Positions 49,159 to 62,637 of a DNA stretch of 64,000 nucleotides are shown one piece after another. The DNA lies in the NCBI GenBank assembly GCA_029465975.1, contig CM055744.1, positions 10,325,596 through 10,389,595 on the forward strand. The letters are read 5' to 3'. The DNA is from Dallia pectoralis (taxonomy: Eukaryota; Chordata; Actinopteri; Esociformes; Umbridae). How positions within the stretch are numbered: the stretch's first letter is position 1; the number at the start of each line of letters is the position of its first letter. Made by a program: the position numbers and the translations under genes. The notes beneath the pieces are model-generated. The model was given only the letters and a program-made list of their open reading frames with translations, had not been told where the DNA came from and ran no database searches.

Positions 49159-49399
49159 TTTATTCAATACAAACACACTTCATATTTTTTACACACATTT
49201 TCTATATAGAAATAATCAGTTAATCATTCTTGTATTTTCTTTTTAATTTCATCCCTACCATTTAATCACACCATTGAAAGGCCTCTGTTGGACATAAGGG
49301 TCAAAGATAAGGTTTTACAACCTAAAAAAATGGCATGTGTGAGAAAAAAAACTGTTTAGTTTTTCCGCCTCTGAATGTTAGTAGCTGTATGTGGTGGTT
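49159..49399 (-). terminator. soat2 3'UTR and poly(A) signal
   Basis: On the minus strand an AATAAA (plus-strand TTTATT 49159-49164) lies 236 bp after the soat2 stop codon. Confidence 0.5.
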
Positions 49400-52300
49400 T
49401 TATCCCTGGGAAGTGCAGTACCAAGATCGGGGTGTGACCAGGTCCCAGAAGGTAGTCTGTTTGGGAGAGATCACACAAACACACACACACACATTGTTTA
49501 GAAAAGCATTGGCACTGTTTTGCCAGCGCTAATCCTTAATGCCTGTTGTAATCCAATTGATTTGATACCTCATCAGGTGTTTGTAAGTCGGAATGTTTCT
49601 TCGGTTTTGATTCATATATTTGTATTGTATGTAAACCTCTGTGACACTGTGACTGAACAGCTAGGGGATTTGTCTGGGAATGACTGAGTTGAGAATTGCT
49701 ATGTAAAGCGCTGTAGACTGTAGCGCTGTAGACCCCATATCTGCTGCGGTGTCATTACTGCTGGTAATCCCTCGCAATACCTCGTCTTTACACACTATCT
49801 AAAGAATATTTCCACACGGCCCCATGTGGGACCTGTTTGAGTGAGTGTGTTTATCTGTGTGTGTGTGAGTGTGTTAACGTGCATGGTGAGTGCACAGCGA
49901 TAGTATTGCGTGTGTGTCTTTGTTGATGACGAGTCTGGGTTTCTACCATCTGGATAGAAAAAATATGGAATCAAAATACAGCATTTTTTATTTGTCTTTG
50001 TTTACCTAACACATCCCCATGGGATAATTTATGCTCCACGCTGCAAACGCTGGATAATTTAGGAAAACTCTCTCCAAATTTCTTTGTGTTTGTCACGCTT
50101 TGGCACGGCAGGATGGCCGTGCCCGTGAAATCCAACGCCCTCTCTCCCTTGTTTAGCGCACGGACACTTGTTTAATTGTTTCATTGCCCTCACCTGTCTT
50201 CCTAATCATCATCTTATTTAAGTTCCTCCTCTCCCAGTGTGTGTCGTCGGTCTTTGTGTGGTTTTTACCAACGTCACGTTTGCTTGTCTTGTGTTTTTCA
50301 GTTATAGTTACAGTTTTATTAAATGTCATTCGTTCGCCCTGCACATGTGTCCGTCTATACCCATTCGTGACAGTGTTATATACCTAATTTATAATATTTA
50401 AAATGTATTTATTTTTGCAATACAGCAACACACCATACCCTGTAACGACAAAGTGAAAAGGCTGTTGCCAGAATGTACTGTAAATAGGCACAACACTATC
50501 TATATGAGGTCCATGGAGATAGACTTTGGTTGAGGTGTAGATTTGGGAAAGGTTTTATAAAATATTGCAGTAGCATTGAAAGTTTCCAGAAGTACAGTGA
50601 GTAATAAGGGTACATGTCTAATATCATACCTACAGCGACCCATTGTGGTAGGAGCATCATGCTATGGGGATGCTTCTCAGTGGTAGGGACTAGGAGGTTG
50701 CTGAGATAAATATAAATGTAGACAAATATAGAAAACCTCATCCAGAGTGCACAGGAACTCAGCCTGGGGTGAAGATTCATCACTCGTTATGAACGTCACT
50801 CAAACCTCGTGGGGTGCCTTCAAGACAAGTCTGGTAATGTCCTTGTGTGTCACTAGTGGTGAACTAGGTCACATGTGGTGAACAGAAGCTTCCTAAATAA
50901 TTGTGTATTTAGTGGGGTGCACTTTCTGTTTTCCGGTGATTTGTTTTGAATTGAGCACAGCTGTTTTCTGTTAGCTATTAGCGAAGGGCTATTTAAGTCA
51001 CCAGGGCCATTAGCACTTTGTTGAGTACTATTTGAAGTTACGGTTTAAGGAGAGGTGACTCTGTTTGGTATTATAGAAGTTGCTAGTTATGCGCATGTTT
51101 ATTTTCAAGTCAATGTTCTCTGTTCGGTGTTTGTTTCATGATAAATAAATACAACACCAGGCATTCTAATAAAGCATTCAGCTGACACCCACCAGAGGCT
51201 GCAAAACAACTCCCAAAACACTGCTAACTCTTCTCTATATATAACTGTGGGGAAATAGTTAGTTTCTTGGATAGATTAATTTTGAATGCTGCATGAAATG
51301 TCTTTGTATCCTGTCTCAAACTCAAGAGCATCAATAATCTTTCTTCTGAGGGCCCTGGCATGACGTTTTATCACAAATGGTTAGGAGATAATCAGACCAT
51401 GTTCCCAATCTTCACAGAAGGCTGGACCCACCCAAGTTACTTTCTAATGATTGTCGTTGCGACCTGTTTTGGTTCAGCTGATTCCAATCAGAATATGTGA
51501 TAGTAAAAGTAGGGGTGTGTATTTACTGTGTCCGCATAAGGACTTAATTATTAAAGTTAAATTGTGTTGCCTTTATTATGGGCATATGCCGTGTTTGTGT
51601 AATACATACCCCAGTGCGAGGACAGTGAATCTGGGCGTACCACTCCTGGCAGTACAGACACACCATAACACCTTGGCCAATGAACAGACAGGTCCACATT
51701 ATGATGTTCCATGCAGGACTCGTCCTCTTGTCGTTCAGGGTGAAGTTAAAGGCAACTGATAGAGAAAGCATACACACACACACGCACGCACGCACGCACA
51801 CACACACACACGAGTTAGGATCAGGTGTAAAACCCTGTAGGAGTCAATGAAACATGATGACATACTGAAACATGAAAGGAACAATGTTCACAAACGTCTT
51901 AAATTAATCTGTAGATGTTTAGTTGCTGTTTTTAAAAACAACTGGAGCAGGAGAGATGTGGACAAAAACATTGGTTACATCGTATTCCATAGTTCTATTT
52001 CTATAAATAAATATAAATATCTTATTTTAGCATAACTACTGAACTATTTCTAAAACACAGAATCAGACAGGAAATATGTGTTTTTTTGTGGTTGCCACAC
52101 TGGTCACTAGAGTGGTCAGTGTTGTTTGAATATATGTGAAGTGACAGTCTGACATCAGCGAGTTCAACTTAAGAGCCTGCTGAGGAAAGAGTCTCCCATA
52201 GTCATTTCTACACAAACTAGATAATATTAAAGGTGTATTTGATAAGATATGACATGCCTGTATGTAATGTGTTAGACTTCCATATAAAGACTACACAGAC

Positions 52301-55300
52301 ATACTGTAGACTAACTAGCCTAGTCCTTTACTTTTAGCTGTTTTCCAATGATCATGCTTTTTAATCCAGAACTATATTTAACTAAGATTGAGACATTCAT
52401 GACTCTGGCTCAGAAGTGATGATAACATAGAAGAGTTGGTGCATTTGTGTGTTACCTCCGAAAAAAGCAAAGAGGCAGAACATGACAGGGTAGAAGAATC
52501 CAAAGCCCAATGTGAAAACGTATTCATGGACCAATGCAGACACAGCAAACACTGACATCATGGCCGCCGTACGGAACTTCTTCCTGGACAGCTACATGGG
52601 GTCAGGGGTTACTATTTAGGCCAGGTCACAGTGCAATAACATCACACACACTCATCACACAGTTTGCTAATTTCTCCAGGGTTGTCTTTTCTGGTCTACA
52701 GCCCAAATGACATCTTATACATGATATAGTAGTGAACTACTGCTCTATAGCTAGCTAAAACTAGCGATCTAAATCGACCGAACTAGCATTCCTTTGTGAT
52801 TCAGACATTTTCTTGACACAGACAATCAAGAATGATTGAATGATAACTAACTAGCTTTATACAAGACAGTTGAGTTGGCATAATCAAAGCATGTATTTTT
52901 TGTCAGCCAAAAGCTTACAAGCTCAAATCAATATAGTTAACCATAGCTATTTAGCTACCACACACAACTTGATTGAAAGCATGTTAAAGAAGCTCAGACT
53001 CAGACCTCCTAACGTTTTATTTGTGTTTCATTCATTAGTCAAATGATGGGAGGGAATGGGGTGATTTTGGTTCGACCTCAACTAACAAATCAAACTATCA
53101 AACCAACAGCACACATGATGGTAGTACCAGCAACCAATTTTAAAACAACTAACTAAACTGTACATTGATCAACAGCAGGCAAAAGAGAAAATAATTAATT
53201 ATAACTGATTAACAACTTGAATATGATTTCTGTTGTCTTGCGTGTAGCTCTTAAATGCAAGTTTTGGGGGATCTGGCGACTGTGTAAGGCTAGTGTAATG
53301 GCACAATGGTGTCCAGCATTGGAATCGCTATTGAGGATGAACCACAACAATGTAAATCGTAGGTGTTGTAATTACGAATGGCCCAATTACTTAGACTCTT
53401 CTGGTATTCCATCATTTAGTTGGTATTTAAATCTTAATTCACAATTCTGAGGCTCTGTTCATCATCAACTTTGGTGTTTAAAAATGTACTATTTGTTTTA
53501 CAAATGCATTTTTAATCTTCGAAAAAACATTATCTTATATTATACATTATTATCTTATTCTCTGATTAATTTTTTTGGGGGAGGTGATATTTATGTTCTC
53601 TCTGCATTACGGAACTTAGGGTATTATCAACAGACCAATATAGAGAAAGTGGATTAATTAGATTGTGTTGAGTATTTAATGACAAAAACACAAATGTATC
53701 ATTGTTAACACAAGTGATGGGTAGATAAATAAGTTGTGCTATAGTAAAATGCTAGGGTGAGCTAAGGTGAAATTCCCCTTTAATAGAAACGTAGCATACA
53801 TATTGTTAAGGCAGATTTGAATGAAAAGTTTTGGGGAATATTTACCAGGAGGAAATCTCTGTATATGTAGTAATACAGCCAGTCATGTACCACCACATTC
53901 CAGGTCCTGTAGTAGTTGGCAAATGATGTTGAGTTCCACCAGTCCTGCAGAACAAAAAAATAAGAAAAGCAGCATTTGATATATTTTTAATAGTAACAGA
54001 AGTTTCAAGTTCGCATATCTTACGGTTTGGTCGTTTCATGGTTAAGTGCTCGTAGAATGGTTTAGACACGTTTCACTCAATTACAAAAAATATGTTTACA
54101 CAACAACAACATCATAGTATACCGGTATGACTGTGTTCAATTTAACCAACTCTAGGAAAAAACTAAAATTGTCAAAGACATTTGTTATATTGCACATAAG
54201 ATGAAGCTAAAACAAACATTATGACCACCTGCATAATATGCTGTTGTTGTTTTTTAACCAAGTAGGCCGATTGAGAAGAATTTCTCATTTGCAACGGCGA
54301 CCTGGGGAGCAGCTGGGATTTGAACCCAGGACATCATACACACAAAGCACTCTACCATTGAGCTACCAACTGCTCCTGTTGGTGTTTTGGGGGCCGACCC
54401 ACCGAGGCATGGACTCTACAAGATCCATGAAGGTGTCCGGTGGTATCTGGTACCAAGACATTATCAGCAGATCCCTGAAGGTGTCCTGTGGTATCTGGTA
54501 CCAAGACATTATCAGCAGATCCCTGAAGGTGTCCTGTGGTATCTGGTACCAAGACATTATCAGCAGATCCATGAAGGTGCCCTGTGGTATCTGGTACCAA
54601 GACATTATCAGCAGATCCATCAAGTAATCAAGTTGTGAGGTGGAGCCACCGTGGATTGGACTTGTAGGTCCAGCACATCCCACTGATGCTCAACTGGATT
54701 GAGATCTTGGAAATGTAGAGGTTATTATGTTCCTCAGACCATTCCGGGACAATGTGTACAATTATCCAGCTGAAGAAGGCCACTGCCATTAGCGAATACC
54801 ATGGCCATGAACGGGTGTACCTGGTCTGCGACGATGTTTAGGCAGGTGGTACATGTCAAATTGAGGTCCACGCGAATGCCAGGGTTTCCCAGCAGAACAT
54901 CGCCCAGAGCATCGGGAGAACGCATATTCATTTGTATATATTTATATATATATATAAAGCATTTATTCTTTATTCTACAGCTCCACAAGGTCCAGTTACG
55001 ACGCTCGTGTTCCCATTGCAGGTGCTTTCGACCGTGGACAGGGGTCATCATGGTCGTTATGGGCTCGACAGGTGTTTGGCTACGCAGCCCCCACACCCAG
55101 CAGGGGGCGATGCACTGTGTGTTGTGACACATTAATCCCGTAGTTATCTTTTAAATGCTCTGTGAGTTGTGTCCCAGTAGACCGTCTGTCGTTTCAGACA
55201 TGACGGATTACCTCATTGGGCGCCCAGCACCTTGTGGCCTGTTTGTGGTTTGTTCCTCTTCAGACAATTGGTAGGTGCTCACCACCGCTGACCAGGAGCA

Positions 55301-58300
55301 CCGCACAAGCCATGCTGTTTGAAAGATGCTCTGACCCAGTGGTCTGGTCATAGATATTTGTCCTTGGTCAACATCGATTAGATCTTTATAGGCGTCCTAT
55401 CTCCTGCATCCAACACGAGAACGGATTGTTTGCTTACAGTCTAATCTACCCAGACCTTGAAATGCGCTCTTTGTAGGAGGATATCAGTGTTTATCACTTC
55501 CCCTGCGTATGGTCACAATGTTTTGGCTTATCAGGACAACTATATATTCATTTCATGTTTGTTTTTTTGCCCCACAGTCCCAGATTTTGTGGAGTTTTTG
55601 AAGCGTGAAATTTTTTGTGCTACGGTATTTGGTGCCATCTCTATAATCGTGGTATAACGGCCTGACAGTGTGTTGCAGGATATTACACAAACTATTCATC
55701 TGTGTATCATATATTATTTGTTTCTTTGTGTTTATGTGTGAGTGTGTGAACAGGAAATGGCACCTTATAAAACATCCTGTCTGCGAAGCGTAGCATCTCA
55801 GCGAATGCGTTCAGCCAGCAATGGAGGAATGCAAAGAACGCCAGAAGTAGCAATAGCATGCCTGAGAGAGAAATGAAGGAGGGGAGATTAAGAGCCGTGA
55901 GAGGGCATGAGAGATTTATTTAACACCCGCCTATTAGAACATATTTAATATATACATTTGAGGTGTTCACAAAGAAGAACATGAACATTTTGATGTATTA
56001 ATGTTGGTACTTTACTGTCAAAACGTGAACATATCATTTTCTTATTATCACAGAGTATTCATGCATGTGTTTTTCACTGAACAGGTTACATGACACCTAT
56101 TCATTTATATTATTAACGGACAAAAATAGTCTGACATGATTTGTCCCGATTATTGTCAACAAAGCGTATACATTTTCAATAAGATTGTATTGATTACTAA
56201 AGACTTTGGATGTAATAAATACCTGGCAGTGTAGCGTGGAACAGGGCCAGGACAAGTGTTCTGATGCTGAACGGTGTGTTACTGTTATTCATGAACACAG
56301 GGATGCACAGTCTGACCAGGATGAAGTAGCCATAAAAGAGGCAGCCCAGAATCTGTGTGAGGAGAAGAGATGAGGGATAAGGAAGAATGATTTATGGAAA
56401 GGTCCCCTGTGGTTTAATGGTTGGCGGTTAAAGCGAGTTAAACTCTTTCGTCATTGCTTAAAACACGACTTTAAAACGGTTTGTTTCAGAAGCTTTATTA
56501 TATCCCTCCAAAGGAAATGTTCTTCAAACAGCGTACAATGAAATACTAAGACATATTGTATAAAACTGCCCACACAAAACAGACATATTAGTTAGGCCAC
56601 AGAGAAAACACCATATTATGAACACCGTAAAAGCCTGGTAAATGTACTTAGAGAAACGTGAAACACAGAATTCACTGACGGTAAATACATTTACCGATGT
56701 ATGCTGCCATTGCTACTTCTATCAGCCAGAATGTGCTGTCAGTACACATTTCAATTATTAGACTAAATGAAGAGCGGATTAGATGATTCGCGAGTGAGCG
56801 CAACATGACAATGACAAAAATACACATTTGCAAGTGTTTAGTGACATCTGCAAGTGTTAGTAAACTAAACTGGTGGACGAGTTGGAAGATGGAACGCTCT
56901 AGAATAAAGCTGTAGAATAAAATCACCCTCCAGAGTCCTGTAAGTGCCCTGCTGATGTGGATGGAGACTGAGTAGCCAAAAGCATTGCCCTAAAACGGTA
57001 GTTTTATTAGCTATTACTGCAAGAACGGTTAAATAGGATAAATAAATACAACATAATTGAAGAGATTATTCAACAAAAATGTAGATACAGAAAACAGGAT
57101 CTAAATCGCCAGGACATTACAGACAAAGAACAACAGAAAATGCTGAATGAAGAGAGGCCGTCCTCTACATCTCCTGTGTCTGTTTAGGGATGTTAAGTAG
57201 TAAAGAAATCATCTGATGTTTCCAGCTCTTCCAAAAGTCTTTAGTTTTTCTTGTGTGTTTACTAGATTTTACAAACTGTAGTTTGCAATTGCTTAATACA
57301 ATGCTTCTTTCAATCCATTACTTAAATTTAGTATTACATTACTTCTATTAAACATATTAAGACAAACAATGTACCTTTGCAAATGTTACGGCGACATAGT
57401 TCCATCTAATTTGGGGATTTCTTGGGTAGGACTCTCTGTAGATCAGGGTGGGAGCAAAGAGGAAGTACAGATAGCTTGAGAACGTTGGGAACCTGGGACC
57501 CTCCCCTGAGAAACACAATGAGATCATTAGCAGCCAGTTAGCCAGCCAGCCGGTCGGTCAGCTAGCCAATTAATCTGTTGTACTAGGGAATTATGGCTCT
57601 ATAATATCACTGTCACTTTAATGACAATTTAAGAGACATGAAAGTTTAGTAGAACACACAGATTGTAATTCAGCCTAGGTTCAGAGCATCTGTTAAATGA
57701 CTCGAATGTACAGTATATTTTCATTAGACACTCAATAAGCGTGTCATTGCTGAAAATACATTGCATTACCTTTGTCATTACCCAAAACACATTGCATTAT
57801 CTTTGTCATTACCCAAAACACATTGCATTACCTTTGTCATTACCCAAAACACATTGCCTTATCTTTGTCATTACCCAAAACACATTGCCTTATCTTTGTC
57901 ATTACCCAAAACACATTGCATTATCTTTGTCATTACCCAAAACACATTGCCTTATCTTTGTCATTACCCAAAACACATTGCATTATCTTTGTCATTGCCC
58001 AAAACACATTGCATTATCTTCGTCATTACGCAAAACATATTGCATTATTTTTGTCATTACCCAAAACACATTGCATTATCTTTGTCATTACCCAAAACAC
58101 ATTGCATTACCTTTTTTTGCCGTGTGGTTCAGGATGGCTGGGACGTTCTCTCGAATGAACGAGTAACTTTTCATCAGAAAACGAATCTAATAGGGGATAA
58201 TCAGAATGTACATATAAAGTATTTAAATAGGCCAACACTATATAAAAGGTTCCCAAGTATAAGCAAATAGTTATGTAACGATTAAATAAATACATAAATA

Positions 58301-61300
58301 AATATATCATGATATTAACCACCACAACCTATACACTAATAATAAAAACCAGTTCGTAGTAACATATTCCTTATACTTAAAAAAAAATCAGAATCTTTGA
58401 AATTACTTAATGATTTACTTTGAACGGTTTGTAGTGGCAAACGTGCCTATTTCAAGTAGTTCTTTAAATGCCAATTATCCACCCAAGCTGAGTTAGGCCT
58501 AGATACAGAATGTTCAATTATTTCAGATAGTACTAGAGCACAGGGTTGGTTACTAAGTCCTACCCTGTTCTGATAGTAGTAGAACCCAGGGTTGGTTACT
58601 AAGTCCTACCCTGTTCTGATAGTAGTAGAACCCAGGGTTGGTTACTAAGTCCTACCCTGTTCTGATAGTAGTAGAACCCAGGGTTGGTTACTAAGTCCTG
58701 ATGCCAGCTGTAAAGGCACACTGACTTTATGAATCATTCTGCAGGCTGCATTAAAAGATAACAAATGACCCAGATAGTTGTTTTTATAAAGGCAATCTTC
58801 CATTGACAATCCCTTGTGGAGATAAGCAATGAAGTCCAAGCCAGAGAAATGTTTCAACAAAGCCACAACAAGCATAGGTTACTTCTGGAACATGAGTTAC
58901 TGTATCATGTTATCACACACAGTACATATACAGTTATATTGTTTAGGTAATTGTGTTCACATCCCACTTTGCATTCCACTATTTGACAAATTTCAAGCAC
59001 ACTGGTAAATAGATCAAGGTTGTTCAAATAGAAGGTAAGTAAATACAAGAAGAGATAAGGCATTTCAAGGTGCTGTTGAAATACTGTACATGTATTTGAT
59101 TATAAGTAGATGTCACTGAAGTCAGATGGCCACTGGTCTAAGGCTGTGCACACATTAACTGCTGCAAAATGGGTTTAAATCCGGCCTACTGCTCTTTCTA
59201 TACAAAATTTTTACCCACTGTCTTTATCACATGAAAAATACGAGAAAAAAAATGAAATGCCAACGAACACATGTGAATTGTGTTTGAATTCTAGTCAATT
59301 ATATGTTCAGTTGTTTCAATCCCTTGTGTTAATTGACTTCACCTGTGTCCAGTTTGGTCTTGCCATCTGTGACTCATTTGACCGTCATCACTTCCCTATT
59401 TAGTGGCCCTAGTTCACTATGTCTGTGTAGGTCAAGTTGACTCGGTATTATAAAGTCGGTTGATTAAAGTTTATTGCCGACCACCTTTGCCTTTTCCTGC
59501 TGCCATATCGACATCATTCCAGAAAGACTGTACCACACCCAGGAAGCAGCGGGTCAACAGAAGACTCGGCAAATCTGGGATCGGTGCTACACGTGCCAGT
59601 CTAAAAGTGGCAAGCTTAAAGAGTACAGAGATATTGTAATCCACGTTGGCACCAACGATGTAAAGATCAAACAAGGCATCAGTGTGTAAATTTGCTAGAA
59701 AAATGTGTCGGCATCCAGTTATGGTCCAGCTCTCTCCACACGAGGGGCAGTGATGAGATCTACGGCAGACTCACACAGGTCAAACGCTGGCTGAAAATGT
59801 ATCCATTGCTTTAAAGGAAAGGCAGTGAATGGATAAATCACTGATCATAGACTGGATATAACTTGCTTGTGTAAAACCGGGCTAATGCCTGGTGAATTTA
59901 TTGCCCCAAATGAGACCTCGTAAACATATCGTCTGCGCAGCCCGCAAACGGGGGGTGTTGCTAATATTTATGACACAAAATATAAATGTACACTTAGGTT
60001 TTACTCATGAACGCTAACCAGGCTAATAAATCATTTTTGATAGTTACTATTAATACAGGCCTGGCGGACCACACACGGTGTTTCCAGTGAGTTTCCAGAA
60101 TTCTTATCTGACATTGTATTTCTATTCTCTATATCCATGTGGTAAAATCCAATGACCCTCTTTAAAAGGCATTTAAAAACATAATTGACACCATAAGTGG
60201 TTTTGTCCCACATGTCTCAGTACCTACACAATGCCAGTATCAATACCTTAAGTAGAGACTTAATGTTTTGAGGATCAAATGAATTGATACAATTTGTGGG
60301 TAGAATTTGTCTAAATGTTACCCTGCCATAATTTTAGTTTACACCCTGAAGTGAACCTAGCGCATCCATCCATACCTGCTCCAATGTGATGATGAATCGA
60401 GAGGCTGGAGGTAGCTGGTAATGGAAGACGGTGTACACAGGAAAGACAACCAGGACGGCAGCCTGCAGGACGGTGAGCACCAGGCCGGCACACAGCGTCG
60501 GCAGCAGCCCCAGGGGGTTGTGGTGGTAGAGAGATCCCCACACAGTTAGGGTGTAGTAGGGAACGGCTAGAGTGTAGCTAAACATCAGTAGCCACGCCCA
60601 CACCACCGTGTGTATCTTCCCAAAGGCGTAGAACAGCAGGTCAAATTCAAGAACCAGTCTGGTGGGGAGAACATGAGAGTTGGAATTAAACGATGAAATG
60701 TTACTTCTCAGAAGAGTGATGAACAATAAATGTAGACGAGCAGTGAAACACTTGCGGGCGATTGTATATATTTAGCGCAATACCATTGGATGAGTTACAT
60801 GGTGCATTTTGTCACGCAGGTTTGATTTGCCATGCAACTTTTTCTTAAAGACCAATAACTTCCTAAGGCAGCATATAACACAATCTAGACAGGCAGATGA
60901 TGAAGTTTAAGGGAGGGAGGGACGGAGGAGGTAGGGAGGGAAGGAGATAAGGAGGCAGATCTGAGGGATGAGGAAGACCAATGACAGAACGGTGCAAATT
61001 CTCAGCAGTGAAGATGATTGAGGTGTTAATAATAATCACAATGCCTCTGTGAGGCGACGACACCAGAGCCTATCGGTTATGTGTCAATTCACACGAGTCA
61101 TGTGGATCGACCTAGACTCTGGCATGCAAAACCATTGAGACATTTTCTATTTAGAGTTGTGGTTTATTGAGCCCCGTTTTCCCCCTGCTCGGTCTTCCTC
61201 ACCTATTTTTCATAATATTCAATATAAAATATTCATTCAGACGTCTATGGCCTATCTTGTAGCAACAATGCTAAACGGATTAGAAGATGGAGGCAAGCCA

Positions 61301-61545
61301 TTGCTATAATGCATCCTGACCACATTATTTACATGCTTCTCCGAACAGGAAGTCACATGGGTCAACAGGTGTTTGGGTCAACGGGCATCCTCTATCAGCC
61401 AGAAAAAGAAATGCAGGTTACCAAGGACACATGACCTCCTAGGTGAAGGAACCGTGATAATATAAAACTACCTGATCAATTATCTGTGTTTTCGTGATTC
61501 ACACACATTTCCCATTTTCTGTAAGGGTACCCAGACATGCTTTTG

Positions 61546-61579
<34 letters not shown>

Positions 61580-62606
61580 TGCACACCTTCCCTGGTCGAT
61601 GTAGTCCACGGCCAGTGTACTGATGATGAAGAGGAAGAGGACGGATATAAACATGTGATATATGGTCCTGATGTGGTTGATCTCGAACAGCTCACTAAAT
61701 AAACACAAAGTGCAATCTATCAAACAATTAAATGAAATAAACACAAAGAGCAATCTATCAAACAATAAGACTAAATAAACACAAACATCAATTTATCAAA
61801 CAATACAACTTAATAATATAAATAATAAATACATCTGTACACAGTACAAAATGCATGAGAAGACAGGGATAATTTATATCTGAAACACTGAAAGTGTTTA
61901 TTCACATGTGTATAAATGCATTCAAGCAGGGCTGGCCCGCCACATAGGTGGTATCAACAAATGCTAGGGGCCGTTCATCCATAGGGGGCGCCAAACGAGT
62001 AGAAAAATAAAAATATAAATTGGCTGTGTTCCAAGGGGGACCCCAGCTAAAATCTCTAGATACAGTGAGAAAATCCTCAATAACAAGGCAAAGAGGGTTT
62101 GTATGTAAATCATGTAACAGATCTAGTTACACGGTTATTCACTCAGGTAAGTCAAATGACAACCAACTTGGCCAAAGTCATCCATGCATCTAATGGATAA
62201 ATATGTTCTGGTTTATCCGGTTTAGATTCTTTGCTTTTAAATGACGTGCAACATCACCATCCGAATGAAATGTCTTTCAAATGTCATCCGAAAGATTCAT
62301 AAATGTACACAATGCAAATGCAATAGGTATTTGTATATTTATATAGTACATTATATACGAATACATTTATAGTTACGTATTTATGTTTTTATGTTTTTAT
62401 TCATTTATTTATTTCATATTATGGCACACATAGTCCTCCATACAGGTGTCCTACACACAATAGATAAAATAACTTACTCTAGAATGGATCGTCTCTCCAT
62501 AAATACTTTTCCATCTTTTTCCATCTGGTTTCTGAAATGAATTATTATATTTTGCATGAGAGGACAACAATAATGACAAACCACCAACATTTACGCAATA
62601 CAGGGG

Positions 62607-62637
<31 letters not shown>

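Larger units (their letters stand above)
54211..55540 (-). mobile_element. Tc1-like transposon with broken transposase gene
   Basis: The ends are inverted copies ('aacattatgaccacctg' near 54215 and 'ggtcacaatgttttgg' near 55511). Minus-strand pieces follow transposase order from right to left: TPVHGRKHLQWEHERRNW near 55050, CLNIVADQVHPFMAMVF and GSGLLQLDN near 54780-54840, then SWYQIPQDTF and ESMPR near 54400-54600. Stops, frameshifts and a microsatellite (54930-54958) break it. It lies in soat2 intron sequence between the exons at 53846-53944 and 55764-55861. Confidence 0.85.

Noticed and set aside
54306..54376. Functional tRNA gene
   Set aside because: The anticodon arm does not pair; kept only as a tRNA-like sequence.
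57741..58270. Three plus-strand open frames of 128-169 codons
   Set aside because: Produced by the 31-bp array; they run antisense over a real soat2 exon.
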